Shown here one piece after another: positions 29,350-37,645 of a stretch of DNA of 62,364 nt (position 1 is its first letter; each line of letters starts with the position of its first letter). This stretch comes from Bdellovibrio sp. ZAP7 (GTDB lineage: Bacteria; Bdellovibrionota; FAC87; UBA2466), in assembly GCA_945878405.1 (NCBI GenBank), contig CAMCTJ010000011.1:1-62364 (forward strand), given 5' to 3'. The position numbers were made by a program, and so were the translations under genes. The notes below the pieces were generated by a model. That model was not told the origin of the DNA, made no database searches, and worked only from the letters and a program-made list of their open reading frames with translations.

Positions 29350-29781
29350 TTAAGCTTCTACTGTTTTATGCATGCTGGTAACAGGAACTTCTTTTGCACT
29401 AGGAGCAACCACAGTTTTTCGCTCTACGCCTTCTAGCTTAGAAGTGAGCTCGCGAACTTGATTTTCAAGCTGTCGAATCACATCCATCTGATTGGCTTCC
29501 GTTCCTTTTGCTAAAAATGCGCTAAAGGATCCGTCGCCAGTTTGGATGATATGTCGAAGTGTAGAAATCGGTACCGGAGTTTCGGAACGTTTCTGTTTTT
29601 CAAAAATAATCTGAGTCAAAGTGGATGCCGTAATATCTTTTTGATTTCGGTTGTCCACAACAGTGACTTCTTCACTTTGCTGAATCATTTCAGCAATTTC
29701 GTCTAACGTTACATAGCAGCTAGCATCCGTATCATAAAGTTTTCTGTTCTGATAACGTTTAATAATTTTGGCCTTCTCCAT
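29350..29781 (-). CDS. PhaR-like DNA-binding regulator
   Basis: 143 residues from the ATG at 29781 (GGGGGT upstream; a TTG at 29796 is less likely). The N-terminal domain IIKRYQNRKLYDTDASCYVTL...VVDNRNQKDITASTL is the PHB/PHA accumulation regulator DNA-binding domain, and the rest is a coiled-coil (RQLENQVRELTSKLEGVE). In polyester-storing bacteria PhaR represses phasin genes and senses polymer; no phasin or synthase is present here. Homologues also occur in bacteria without obvious PHA, so the target is open. Confidence 0.82.
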   Translation of the reverse strand: MEKAKIIKRYQNRKLYDTDASCYVTLDEIAEMIQQSEEVTVVDNRNQKDITASTLTQIIFEKQKRSETPVPISTLRHIIQTGDGSFSAFLAKGTEANQMDVIRQLENQVRELTSKLEGVERKTVVAPSAKEVPVTSMHKTVEA

Positions 29782-30088
29782 TATTTTTACCCCCAACCTG
29801 AAAGGTTATATTTAAAGTTTTTTAACAAGGGCTCCATACGTCATTCAGCGACCTTCCGCATCCAACCCCCAAAGAGATAAACTGTCAAGAAATGACGCGG
29901 TCTGCCCAACCCCTCATCACCATGAGGAATATTAAAAACCAGCTAACTGCTCTTGATGATGTATGAGTATTTTTTTCCGAGGAGTCGAGACTGTCAACAC
30001 TAATTCTGCGGCAGGGCAAAAACTTACAGGAACAAAGATACTGAAGCGGGCAATCAGGAAAAAAAGTCTATTATTATCAGTCCCTTAT
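29782..30088. other. Intergenic region upstream of the PhaR-like gene
   Basis: No open frame that looks like a gene. On the minus strand it holds TTGGAT (29866-29861), the same -35 hexamer and flanking GGGGTTGGATGCG as the 6S promoter, followed after 17 bases by GACGTA, a possible PhaR-like promoter. There are also a TTGACA (29997-29992) without a good -10, and a small hairpin, CCTCAT (29917-29922) with ATGAGG. No terminator for the pil operon is convincing. Confidence 0.35.
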
Positions 30089-30505
30089 TTAGCAAAGCTG
30101 ATCAGCAAGAAGACTTCTCAAATCTAAGTTGGAATCTTGTTTCAAACGCTCTTTTTGAGCCTCGAATTCAATTAAAGTGGGAATCGTTGGCTGGGGTTTC
30201 TCAGAAACCAAGTTTTTCAATTCATTTTCTTCCTGGCTGACAGGAAATTGAGAAAAGGTAGTCAGTTTTTCATCCACTAACTTTTTTGTTTGTTCGTAGA
30301 GCAGCCGAATGGAACGTAGCTGCATAGACAACTGCTGTGCTTGGTTTTCTTTTTCTAATTCCCAGTCTTTCTTCCATTGCTCCAAAAGCTGAGTGTCAGG
30401 TTGGCTAGTTGCTGCAAGAAATTCACTTTTATTTAAATAAATCCAAATAGCGGCGCCAATAACAGCTATATCAAAAACCACCTGAAAAAAAATGAACAAT
30501 CCCAT
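30089..30505 (-). CDS. Membrane-anchored coiled-coil protein after pilQ, unknown function
   Basis: 138 residues: one N-terminal membrane helix (about 3-23, LFIFFQVVFDIAVIGAAIWIYL) and then a charged helical stretch rich in Glu, Gln, Lys (WKKDWELEKENQAQQLSMQLRS), likely coiled-coil. It begins 16 bases after pilQ on the same strand, so it is probably the last gene of the pil operon. No family recognised; an accessory role in pilus function is inferred only from position. Confidence 0.6.
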   Translation of the reverse strand: MGLFIFFQVVFDIAVIGAAIWIYLNKSEFLAATSQPDTQLLEQWKKDWELEKENQAQQLSMQLRSIRLLYEQTKKLVDEKLTTFSQFPVSQEENELKNLVSEKPQPTIPTLIEFEAQKERLKQDSNLDLRSLLADQLC

Positions 30506-30521
30506 GCTATATCCCTCGTAA

Positions 30522-32525
30522 TTAAATCTTTTGTTTAAATGCAGATTCTGGGTTCAGAATTCTGGCAGTGATAAAAATGAGAACTTCATTTTGATCGATA
30601 GAAGTTTGCTGACTCGAAAACAGAGCCCCCAATAACGGAAGGTTTCTTAAAAAAGGCACTCCCGTATTGGAATCTTGCTCTTGGCCCGAGAAAACCCCCC
30701 CAAGAACAGCTGTATCCCCATTCTGAAGAATGATTTGGGTTTGAATAGAACGTGTATCTTTCGTTAGGGTAGTAAGGCTATTTTGAGGAATTTCCTGCAG
30801 CAGACTGGTTTGCAGGGCAATCGAGCCATCGTTAGAAACAATCGGGGTAACATTAAGAGAAAGATTTGCAGTTTGAGTTAATCCGGTAGTCACAGTTCCT
30901 ACGCCAGCAGCTTGCTGTGGCACATCGGTTGTTTTACCTTGAACAATTGACCCCTGTTGTCCCTGTTGGACGGTAATTGTGGGGTTGGCCAAAACCTTCA
31001 CCTTTCTATCAGTTTCACCCAAAATCAAGCGAGCCTGAAGGGCTGCAAATTTGGGAGCTGATAAATTAATGGTTCCTCCCGTAGGAAGAGCTTCAAATCC
31101 CGGTCCAGGAATGCTTGCTTGAGCAGAACCAAAATTAATTCCCGACGTTTGGCCAGCTAAATTTAAAAGCCCCAACCCAAGTGATTGGGTATACCCTTTT
31201 TTTACTTCAACGAACTTAGCAGAAATGGAAACAGCAGGAGGCTGCGTATCTAAGACAGCGAAAAGTTTTTGAAGGCGAGCAACAACGGATTCAACATCCC
31301 GAATAATAATGGTGTTTGTTCTCTCATCCGTATCTAATTTTCCTCTCTTAGAAAGAAAGGGCTGAGCTCGAGGAGCTAGTGCGGAGGATTTTGCGTAGCT
31401 AACCGGAATAAGAACCGTTTTAAGGGGTTCCAGTTCCTCTTGTTGTTCTAACTGAACTTGCTCGGCTTTGAGATTATCTAAACTTGCAACTCGAACGAGA
31501 TTTCCCTTGCGAACGAAGCCCAATTTCTTCATCTGGAGAATAATGTGCAAGGCCTGATCCCAGGGAACGTTTTGAAGGCTTAAGGAACCAATATTGCCTT
31601 TTACATCATCTCCCAAAACGACATTGTAGCCAGAGGACCGGACAACTAATTTAATGGCTTCAGCAACATCGGTATTTTTAAGCTCAAGTTTTTCAATCGG
31701 CTCTCCCCGATATCCTCGGCCAGAATCAAAGGCCTCTTCACCGAAAGAGGTCGCAGGAAGTTCGGACGCTATCAAGCGCTCAGGCTTGGACTTTGTTTGG
31801 TTTTCAAATTCCAAAACAAGTTTATCGCCAGTGTGAATTGCCTTAGGAAGAACGAACTCGCGCATTTGAACGATTAACTGGGTAGAGGGAATCTTCTTTT
31901 TTGCTGTCTGTTTCAAACTGTACTTCACAATAGGTGATTTAAACTCTTTAGTGTCGTACTCGCGTCTGAGCTTTTTAGGAGTACTGGTCTTTTCAAAAAC
32001 GTAGGTTATCTGCTTCGCAGTTCTTTTAGGTGTTATCCGATATTTTAAAGGGCCTGTAGCTTGCAAAACTATCTTATGGGCCTTTTCTTCAGTGAACAAA
32101 TCAACTGTTACCAGCTCGTTGTTTTTGTTGACTGACTTTTTTGCTTTTGGAATCGGAGCTCTGACCAACATTTTAGGGGTTGTCTTCTTCGGAGCAACCT
32201 TCACTGGCTCAACTTTCTCTGGGTTCTTTATGGGAATATCCGCTTTCATCTGCGGCAACGGATCGATAAGCCCTTCTGGTATGCCCAACTGAGTTTTTGC
32301 ATCTCGTTGAGCAGGGTTTTCTAGGAGCCCCTCTAGTTCACTGAGTAAATCGTTGGCGTCATCCTGACTTGCGGGTTTACGCTTATTTCCTCTTCCAGCG
32401 CCCTCAAAATCAAACTGCGGCACCACCAGTTCGGGGGCAGACTCTTTCTTGCGAGCTGAATCGGAAAAACCAAGTGAAGATGAAAGATAAAACATGAGGA
32501 CTAACCAATGCCATTTGTGATTCAT
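30522..32525 (-). CDS. pilQ: Type IV pilus secretin PilQ
   Basis: 667 residues. A signal peptide (about 1-21) is followed by a Lys/Pro-rich linker, one AMIN-like domain (about 145-250), the STN/N0 segment with IKLVVRSSGYNVVLGDDVKGNIGSLSLQNVPWDQALHIIL (split by eye at about 285-335), a secretin N-domain and the C-terminal secretin barrel (about 430-660; VPFLRNLPLLGALFSS is the classic motif). It forms the outer-membrane pore of the type IVa pilus. It is 12 bases after pilP. Confidence 0.93.
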   Translation of the reverse strand: MNHKWHWLVLMFYLSSSLGFSDSARKKESAPELVVPQFDFEGAGRGNKRKPASQDDANDLLSELEGLLENPAQRDAKTQLGIPEGLIDPLPQMKADIPIKNPEKVEPVKVAPKKTTPKMLVRAPIPKAKKSVNKNNELVTVDLFTEEKAHKIVLQATGPLKYRITPKRTAKQITYVFEKTSTPKKLRREYDTKEFKSPIVKYSLKQTAKKKIPSTQLIVQMREFVLPKAIHTGDKLVLEFENQTKSKPERLIASELPATSFGEEAFDSGRGYRGEPIEKLELKNTDVAEAIKLVVRSSGYNVVLGDDVKGNIGSLSLQNVPWDQALHIILQMKKLGFVRKGNLVRVASLDNLKAEQVQLEQQEELEPLKTVLIPVSYAKSSALAPRAQPFLSKRGKLDTDERTNTIIIRDVESVVARLQKLFAVLDTQPPAVSISAKFVEVKKGYTQSLGLGLLNLAGQTSGINFGSAQASIPGPGFEALPTGGTINLSAPKFAALQARLILGETDRKVKVLANPTITVQQGQQGSIVQGKTTDVPQQAAGVGTVTTGLTQTANLSLNVTPIVSNDGSIALQTSLLQEIPQNSLTTLTKDTRSIQTQIILQNGDTAVLGGVFSGQEQDSNTGVPFLRNLPLLGALFSSQQTSIDQNEVLIFITARILNPESAFKQKI

Positions 32526-32537
32526 AAACGCCCCTCT

Positions 32538-32963
32538 TTATTTGTCGCTTAACGTATCGTCCATGGGAATAGACAGTACTTTTTCTGTGAGTCCTTGATG
32601 TCCCAAATAATTCGTAACTTTCTCAGTGAGAATAACTTCCTTGTCCAAAATCCGACTTATCGTAGCGTGAGCACGTCCCAACTCGTCTCCTTCTTTCAAA
32701 ATGTAGGTATTTCCCTTGGGGTCAGAGATTAGGATCTGACTGGATTCGGCATTTTTTAAGACTGCTTTCAGTTCAAATTGCTCGACTTGATAACGAAACA
32801 AATCACTTTCAGCGGATGCCGGATCTCGAAGATTCAATCTCGGAATCTGAAAGGGATCCCTTTTTCCAATGGGTGAGTAAACGGAACTAGCCTCACTAGC
32901 AAAAGAAAGAGTGCTGGATTTCATCATCCATACACCTAAAATTAAAATTCCTTTAATCCTCAT
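32538..32963 (-). CDS. pilP: Type IV pilus protein PilP
   Basis: 141 residues with a signal peptide (about 1-22) and the PilP signature YSPIGKRDPFQIP followed by a small beta domain (LKAVLKNAESSQILISDPKGNTYILKEGDELG). PilP connects the inner-membrane PilMNO complex with the secretin. Unlike the usual form no lipobox cysteine is seen; the protein contains no cysteine at all, so it may be soluble periplasmic or anchored by an uncleaved signal. It overlaps pilO by four bases. Confidence 0.85.
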   Translation of the reverse strand: MRIKGILILGVWMMKSSTLSFASEASSVYSPIGKRDPFQIPRLNLRDPASAESDLFRYQVEQFELKAVLKNAESSQILISDPKGNTYILKEGDELGRAHATISRILDKEVILTEKVTNYLGHQGLTEKVLSIPMDDTLSDK

Positions 32964-33547
32964 GTATCACTTAATCGATAAGCTCGTAACTTAACGCTCG
33001 TATCTGCGCTGGGTGTTTCTTTGCCCTGGCTTGCCGTTCCACGCTGCGCGGTTATTCGTATCTCATCAAATGCTACCACCCGTTTTAACTTGGAAATCTG
33101 ATCTAGAAACACGAGTGTGGGTACAAACCCCCCTCTTAAACTCAAATCAATGGTGGCGCTTTTGAAATACCCCTGATCATGTTCTCCTGATTGGGGTCTA
33201 AATCCAGCAATCTCGATTCCTGAACTCTGAGCCAGCAAGTTAAACTTCTTTAATAGAACGTTGAATTCGAAAGATCTCGGAATAGATTCCAAAACAGACT
33301 CAAGTTGCAAGCTCTGTTCTCGAAAGCTTTGCTTTACGGCAGGAATATTATCAGCGAATTTTTTAATTTTGGTTAATTCGGATTTGAGACTGGAAACTTC
33401 ACGATCCATGTTGGCTATTTCCTCAGACATAGATTGTGCTTGTCCACTGTTAAACTCGGAGAAGGAATACGCTCCATAGATCGCGCCTCCGATGAGAATA
33501 AGAACTGCGCTCATCACTTTATTTCTCAAAATTACTTTCATGATCAT
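32960..33547 (-). CDS. pilO: Type IV pilus alignment protein PilO
   Basis: 195 residues: a membrane helix (about 11-28), a coiled-coil segment (MSEEIANMDREVSSLKSELTKIKKF) and a ferredoxin-like periplasmic domain (LLKKFNLLAQSSGIEIAGFRPQ; VPTLVFLDQISKLKRVVAFDEIRI). It pairs with PilN in the inner-membrane platform. It overlaps pilN by four bases and pilP by four. Confidence 0.87.
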   Translation of the reverse strand: MIMKVILRNKVMSAVLILIGGAIYGAYSFSEFNSGQAQSMSEEIANMDREVSSLKSELTKIKKFADNIPAVKQSFREQSLQLESVLESIPRSFEFNVLLKKFNLLAQSSGIEIAGFRPQSGEHDQGYFKSATIDLSLRGGFVPTLVFLDQISKLKRVVAFDEIRITAQRGTASQGKETPSADTSVKLRAYRLSDT

Positions 33548-34224
33548 CTCTGGGTTTTGGAAGCTGTTTCTCTTTGTTCTTTTTTAAAGCTTTTGAAAGC
33601 TTTGGGAAAAGCCGTGAACGAAAAATTTTTAATATCTTCTTTACCGGCTGATTTCTCTCCCGAAACTTCTTTGAGCTCTACATTTTGAAAATAAATCGAG
33701 TTACCGAGCTTCTCTGCAAAGTCTGTGACATCATCGCTTGAATAGGATGATCCAGAAAATTGAAGAGAGGGTTCGGGCTCAGCAGCCAAAGTAATTTGAT
33801 GTAACCAGGCTCCTGAAGGTAGGCTCTGGCCGATGGCATCTAACGTATTTACGGGTCCGCTTCGGGACGATAAGAGCTCGTTTACTGCTGCAAGTCTCTG
33901 CGCGAGAAGCGAACTTTGCTTCTCAAAGTTGTCCAGCTCTGCTTTGTAAGAATTATATTTAGAAATATCCTGTCTTAGGTTGTTTTGTTCATCAGACAGT
34001 TGGGCTTTGGTGGCTTCATGCTTTTGTAGGGTTCGTTCTTTGAATTGTTCCACAAAAAGATGCGGTAAAAGAGCAAATGCGATGGCCCCTAGAAGTAACA
34101 AGATTCCCCCAATATCCGTCTTTTCAATCTTTAATTGGTTGAGCAATGGCAAGCCTTTGAAAGGCTTCCCTTTTGAGGTAGCTCTTCTCTGCTCAGGATT
34201 TTTTCCCAAATCAATACGTATCAT
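33544..34224 (-). CDS. pilN: Type IV pilus assembly protein PilN
   Basis: 226 residues. The N-terminus MIRIDLGKNP is the PilM-binding motif (usually INLLPWR-like, here simplified). A membrane helix lies at about 39-58, then a coiled-coil (about 60-110) and a periplasmic ferredoxin-like domain (LDAIGQSLPSGAWLHQITL). It lies directly after pilM with no gap and overlaps pilO by four bases. Confidence 0.86.
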   Translation of the reverse strand: MIRIDLGKNPEQRRATSKGKPFKGLPLLNQLKIEKTDIGGILLLLGAIAFALLPHLFVEQFKERTLQKHEATKAQLSDEQNNLRQDISKYNSYKAELDNFEKQSSLLAQRLAAVNELLSSRSGPVNTLDAIGQSLPSGAWLHQITLAAEPEPSLQFSGSSYSSDDVTDFAEKLGNSIYFQNVELKEVSGEKSAGKEDIKNFSFTAFPKAFKSFKKEQRETASKTQR

Positions 34225-35301
34225 TTAGTGATCCCCTGACTTTCTCAAAGACAGCCCAGTCGCTACCGCTCCGAGATAGGCAATTTCTTGTATCGCAATT
34301 TGATTCACTTGGTGTCCTGTACCCACAATGTGTTTTAGGGGATTTAACAAGTAGACGGGAGCTGGCATTTTTTCTTTTAAAACCTCATTTAATCCCAGCA
34401 AATTTACTCCCCCGCCGCAGGTAAAGATCGCATCAACGGAACGGTCATTGGCCTGGCTCAAAAAAAAATCAATTGATTTCGAAATTTCATCTGAAATTAA
34501 ATGACTGTATTCAATCAAAAGGGGCCGAATACTGGGATCCGATGCTTTTTCTATCTTTAGTCTTTCCGCATCTTCTAAATTCACACCAAATTTTTCCATG
34601 ATAATTTCGGTACACTGAGTGCCGCAATGCTGGATATCTCGACTAAAGGTGGTCTGGTGCCCTTCAATCACTGAAATTTTTGTAGATCCTGCACCAAAAT
34701 CAATCAGAACCGCAGTAGTGCACCCTTGTTCTTTAAGCCACGAGTGATAATTAAACTCAAAAGAATTGCCTAAAGCGAAAGCTTGGGTATCTACGATCAC
34801 CGGATTCAACCCAGCTTCTTTCACCAATGATTTGAGAGAATTTACGAAATCTTTTTTAGCCGCCACCAAAAGGACATCCATTTTGGGTTCCTGCGCCAGG
34901 GTTTGCGTGTTAGGCCCCAAAATCGCAAAATCTAGATTTACTTCATCGGTATTAAATGGAATGTATTGCTCAGCTTCCCAGTACAGCTGTTCATCTAGTT
35001 CCTCTTCTGTCATCATCGGAACGCTGATTCTTTTACTGATGATCGAACGCCCAAATGCACTAACAGAGACATTTTTTGAGCTGAAATTGCCAACGGAGAA
35101 AAGTTTTTTGAGTGCTTGAACCAGCGCATTTCGATCTTTTATTTCGCCCTCAATCGAGATGGTATCCCAGTTCAGGGGAATTCTATTGTAAGCCAATAGC
35201 CGAGGTGATTTTTCTGAACTGATTTCAACGGCCTTAATCCCAGAAATACCAATATCTAGGCCGACCAATTGTTTTTTCAAAAGTGAGTCCAGAAAACGCA
35301 T
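34225..35301 (-). CDS. pilM: Type IV pilus actin-like ATPase PilM
   Basis: 358 residues from the ATG at 35301, which has AGAGGA six bases upstream; the upstream TTG start lacks such support. Actin-fold motifs are LVGLDIGISGIKAVEIS at the start, VLIDFGAGSTKISVIEG in the middle and TCGGGVNLLGLNEVLKE near the end. PilM is cytoplasmic and anchors the PilN tail. It opens the pilMNOPQ operon. Confidence 0.93.
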   Translation of the reverse strand: MRFLDSLLKKQLVGLDIGISGIKAVEISSEKSPRLLAYNRIPLNWDTISIEGEIKDRNALVQALKKLFSVGNFSSKNVSVSAFGRSIISKRISVPMMTEEELDEQLYWEAEQYIPFNTDEVNLDFAILGPNTQTLAQEPKMDVLLVAAKKDFVNSLKSLVKEAGLNPVIVDTQAFALGNSFEFNYHSWLKEQGCTTAVLIDFGAGSTKISVIEGHQTTFSRDIQHCGTQCTEIIMEKFGVNLEDAERLKIEKASDPSIRPLLIEYSHLISDEISKSIDFFLSQANDRSVDAIFTCGGGVNLLGLNEVLKEKMPAPVYLLNPLKHIVGTGHQVNQIAIQEIAYLGAVATGLSLRKSGDH

Positions 35302-35383
35302 GTTTCCTCTTTTTGAAACCAAGCTAATTGTATGTAACTTAAGAGCTAGAATCCCTTGATGGGGTACAGATGTGCTTTTCTTA

Positions 35384-35389
35384 ATTATA
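35384..35389 (-). promoter_or_regulatory. Candidate -10 box for the pilMNOPQ operon
   Basis: A perfect TATAAT on the minus strand in the 118-base gap before pilM. No good -35 is found 16-18 bases upstream. It would give an mRNA leader of about 75 bases. Confidence 0.35.
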
Positions 35390-35419
35390 CCCAGAAATTG
35401 CTTGTCGTCCTAGGTGAGT

Positions 35420-35914
35420 TTATAGGGGGATGGAAGGTTCTTCGGGATGGACTTCAAAATGTTCGACAATGAGCGTATTAGCCATAACATCACCGAGTCG
35501 AACTCCCGTTTCTAGAGTAAAAATGAGATAAATTTCTAATAAAACAAAGGGTAGTGCTGCAAGAAGCACAAACGCCCAAACTACCGGAATAGTTGCACAA
35601 AGAATGGTCAATACTAAGGGCAAATTTCGCATACAGGAACTTGGCGCAGAGCAAGCTATTCCCGTTCCTTCATCTAAAGTTCTTAACCCAATGATCCTCT
35701 TGCCGACGCTTTGCCCTTCACTAAACGAATCTTGAACCGCCGCGTAACAAGCCCCCAGCAAGGGACCAAGAGGTCCCCAAATGGTCTTACCAACAAAAAA
35801 AACAACCATAACAAGAACTAAATCAATGCCCTTCGCAATGCAGCGCTGGAATGGAGTAGAACAAATTGGACCTAAAAAGATGGGAGTTCGCCTGGAAATA
35901 ACCGTTCGAGCCAT
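35420..35914 (-). CDS. RDD-family membrane protein
   Basis: 164 residues from the ATG at 35914, which has GAGGA upstream (an ATG at 35926 is the alternative). The pattern [22 protein letters not shown], then [14 protein letters not shown] and a third hydrophobic region [18 protein letters not shown] is that of RDD proteins, here with RCIAKGID replacing R-x-x-A-x-x-x-D. Most RDD proteins have no fixed function. It is divergent from ssb. Confidence 0.75.
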   Translation of the reverse strand: MARTVISRRTPIFLGPICSTPFQRCIAKGIDLVLVMVVFFVGKTIWGPLGPLLGACYAAVQDSFSEGQSVGKRIIGLRTLDEGTGIACSAPSSCMRNLPLVLTILCATIPVVWAFVLLAALPFVLLEIYLIFTLETGVRLGDVMANTLIVEHFEVHPEEPSIPL

Positions 35915-35941
35915 AATTTTCCTCAATGCTTCCCCTATTTC

Positions 35942-35970
35942 TTGACTCTAGTGTACTCGGATCTTAAAAA
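35942..35970 (+). promoter_or_regulatory. Candidate ssb promoter
   Basis: TTGACT (35942-35947) followed after 17 bases by TAAAAA (35965-35970), 44 bases before the ssb ATG. Confidence 0.4.
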
Positions 35971-36013
35971 AATAACTCAAATTTCCCATAAAGGGGCAAC
36001 ACGAGGAGTTACA

Positions 36014-36454
36014 ATGGCCAGCGGTTTAAACAAAGTTTTATTAATTGGGCGCTTAGGAAAAGATCCTGAAGTGCGCTACACAACCACCGGCGGTTCGGTC
36101 GCTACTTTCAGTATCGCCACCAACGAGAACTGGACCGATAAAAACGGACAGAAACAAGAAAGAACCGAATGGCATCGAATCGTAGCCTGGGGAAAACTTG
36201 GGGAAATCTGTGGCCAATACTTATCCAAAGGTCGAGAAGCTTTTGTTGAAGGCCGACTACAAACTCGCGAGTGGACCGATAAAGAAGGTCACAAGCGATA
36301 CACCACAGAAATCGTAGCCGCCAATGTTCAGTTCTTGGGAGGAGCCAGTGAAAAATCAGCTCCCACTAATGACTTTGCAGCCCCCAGTTTTGAAACTCCT
36401 TCCATGGAAGCTCAAGCAGGTGGCGGAATGATGGATGATGAGGTTCCTTTTTAA
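36014..36454 (+). CDS. ssb: Single-stranded DNA-binding protein
   Basis: 146 residues. The start is the ATG at 36014 with GAGGAG eight bases upstream; the frame is open further 5' but that part is non-homologous. The OB-fold shows [38 protein letters not shown] and [22 protein letters not shown]. The short flexible tail ends in the acidic tip MDDEVPF that recruits repair and replication proteins. It converges with hemW after nine bases. Confidence 0.95.
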   Translation: MASGLNKVLLIGRLGKDPEVRYTTTGGSVATFSIATNENWTDKNGQKQERTEWHRIVAWGKLGEICGQYLSKGREAFVEGRLQTREWTDKEGHKRYTTEIVAANVQFLGGASEKSAPTNDFAAPSFETPSMEAQAGGGMMDDEVPF

Positions 36455-36463
36455 GGTCCTTTT

Positions 36464-37645
36464 CTAAATCAGCTCACAAACGAGAGTATCAGCAACAAGC
36501 CGACCCTTATCGGTTAAACGAAGGGTCGGCTTTTGCATTTCCAAAAAACCTGCCTTTTCAAGAAATGGAAGCTTTGAGCTTTTAGTCAGATCAAGGCCAT
36601 ACTTTTTAAAAAACCGATCGATATCAATTCCGGAGTTTCGTCGAAGCTCCAGAAAAAGTGCTTCTAACTGAGTTTGTTCCTGCGAGTTAATATTCCAGGC
36701 AACCGATTCAAACTTCTCCTGTTTTAGGTACTGGGCATAGTCGGCTAATTGCTTGCGGTGTTGAAAAACCCCATCCCAGAAAAATCGGCTTGCCGCCGAA
36801 GGTCCAAGCCCCAAGAAGTCACCGCCGGTCCAATAAAGTAAATTGTGGGAACATTCAAATCCTGGGCGGGCATAATTTGAAATCTCATACTGTTCGTATT
36901 CGCGGGCCTTTAATTCGAGGCGAGCCGTTTCGTAGAGATCGGCAGAATCATCGTCGTTCGGTAATTTCTTAAAGAGAACGTGCCCTGGCTTCAAAGTAAG
37001 ATTGTAGTTGCTGATATGGGTTGGACCCAGTCCAACCGCCCACTCAATATCCTTTTTAATTTGCTCAGGAGTCTGTTCCGGGATCCCGATAATCAGGTCC
37101 AAATTAAAATTTAAAAAGCCAGCTTTCTTTAAAATGCCGGCAGCCTCAGTGATTTTTTCGGCAGATCCCAGTCGCTCGAGTGCTTTCAGATATTCAGGTT
37201 GAAAGCTTTGCGCGCCCATACTGATACGATTAATGGGTGTTTGAGCTTTCCATTCCTCCACTAAACTCTCGGTGATTGTCTCGGGATTTGCCTCGAGCGT
37301 AATTTCAATCGAAGGGGCCCAAGGGAACTCCTGAGCCAACACTTCAAAAAGAGTTTTGAGATACCGGGCAGGAAGAAGCGATGGGGTTCCTCCCCCGATA
37401 AAAATACTCGTGACGGGTTGCTGCAAACGCTTCTGAGTCTTTAGCCACTTCGCCGCGCTTCTAGCTTCACGCACCAAGCTATCAACAAAAGGAGCAAAGT
37501 CACCGGAGCTATATTTAGTAAAGGAATAAAAGTCACAATAGGAACACTTGTGAACACAAAACGGAACATGCAGATAAATACCAAACTGGTTTGTCAACGA
37601 GTCGGGTCTGGGGTTTAATGTAATTTCCTGAAAGGACCTTACCAT
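36464..37645 (-). CDS. hemW: Coproporphyrinogen-III-oxidase-like radical SAM protein HemW
   Basis: About 393 residues. The radical SAM motif is CVHKCSYCDF near the N-terminus, followed by FIGGGTPSLLPARYL, EANPETITESL, NRISMGAQSFQPEYLKALERLGS and the HemW-specific late NLLYWTGGDFLGLGPSAASRF. HemW is a heme chaperone rather than the true oxygen-independent HemN. The ATG at 37645 overlaps the ATG of the divergent M16 gene; no ribosome-binding site is clear, so the start is uncertain. Confidence 0.88.
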   Translation of the reverse strand: MVRSFQEITLNPRPDSLTNQFGIYLHVPFCVHKCSYCDFYSFTKYSSGDFAPFVDSLVREARSAAKWLKTQKRLQQPVTSIFIGGGTPSLLPARYLKTLFEVLAQEFPWAPSIEITLEANPETITESLVEEWKAQTPINRISMGAQSFQPEYLKALERLGSAEKITEAAGILKKAGFLNFNLDLIIGIPEQTPEQIKKDIEWAVGLGPTHISNYNLTLKPGHVLFKKLPNDDDSADLYETARLELKAREYEQYEISNYARPGFECSHNLLYWTGGDFLGLGPSAASRFFWDGVFQHRKQLADYAQYLKQEKFESVAWNINSQEQTQLEALFLELRRNSGIDIDRFFKKYGLDLTKSSKLPFLEKAGFLEMQKPTLRLTDKGRLVADTLVCELI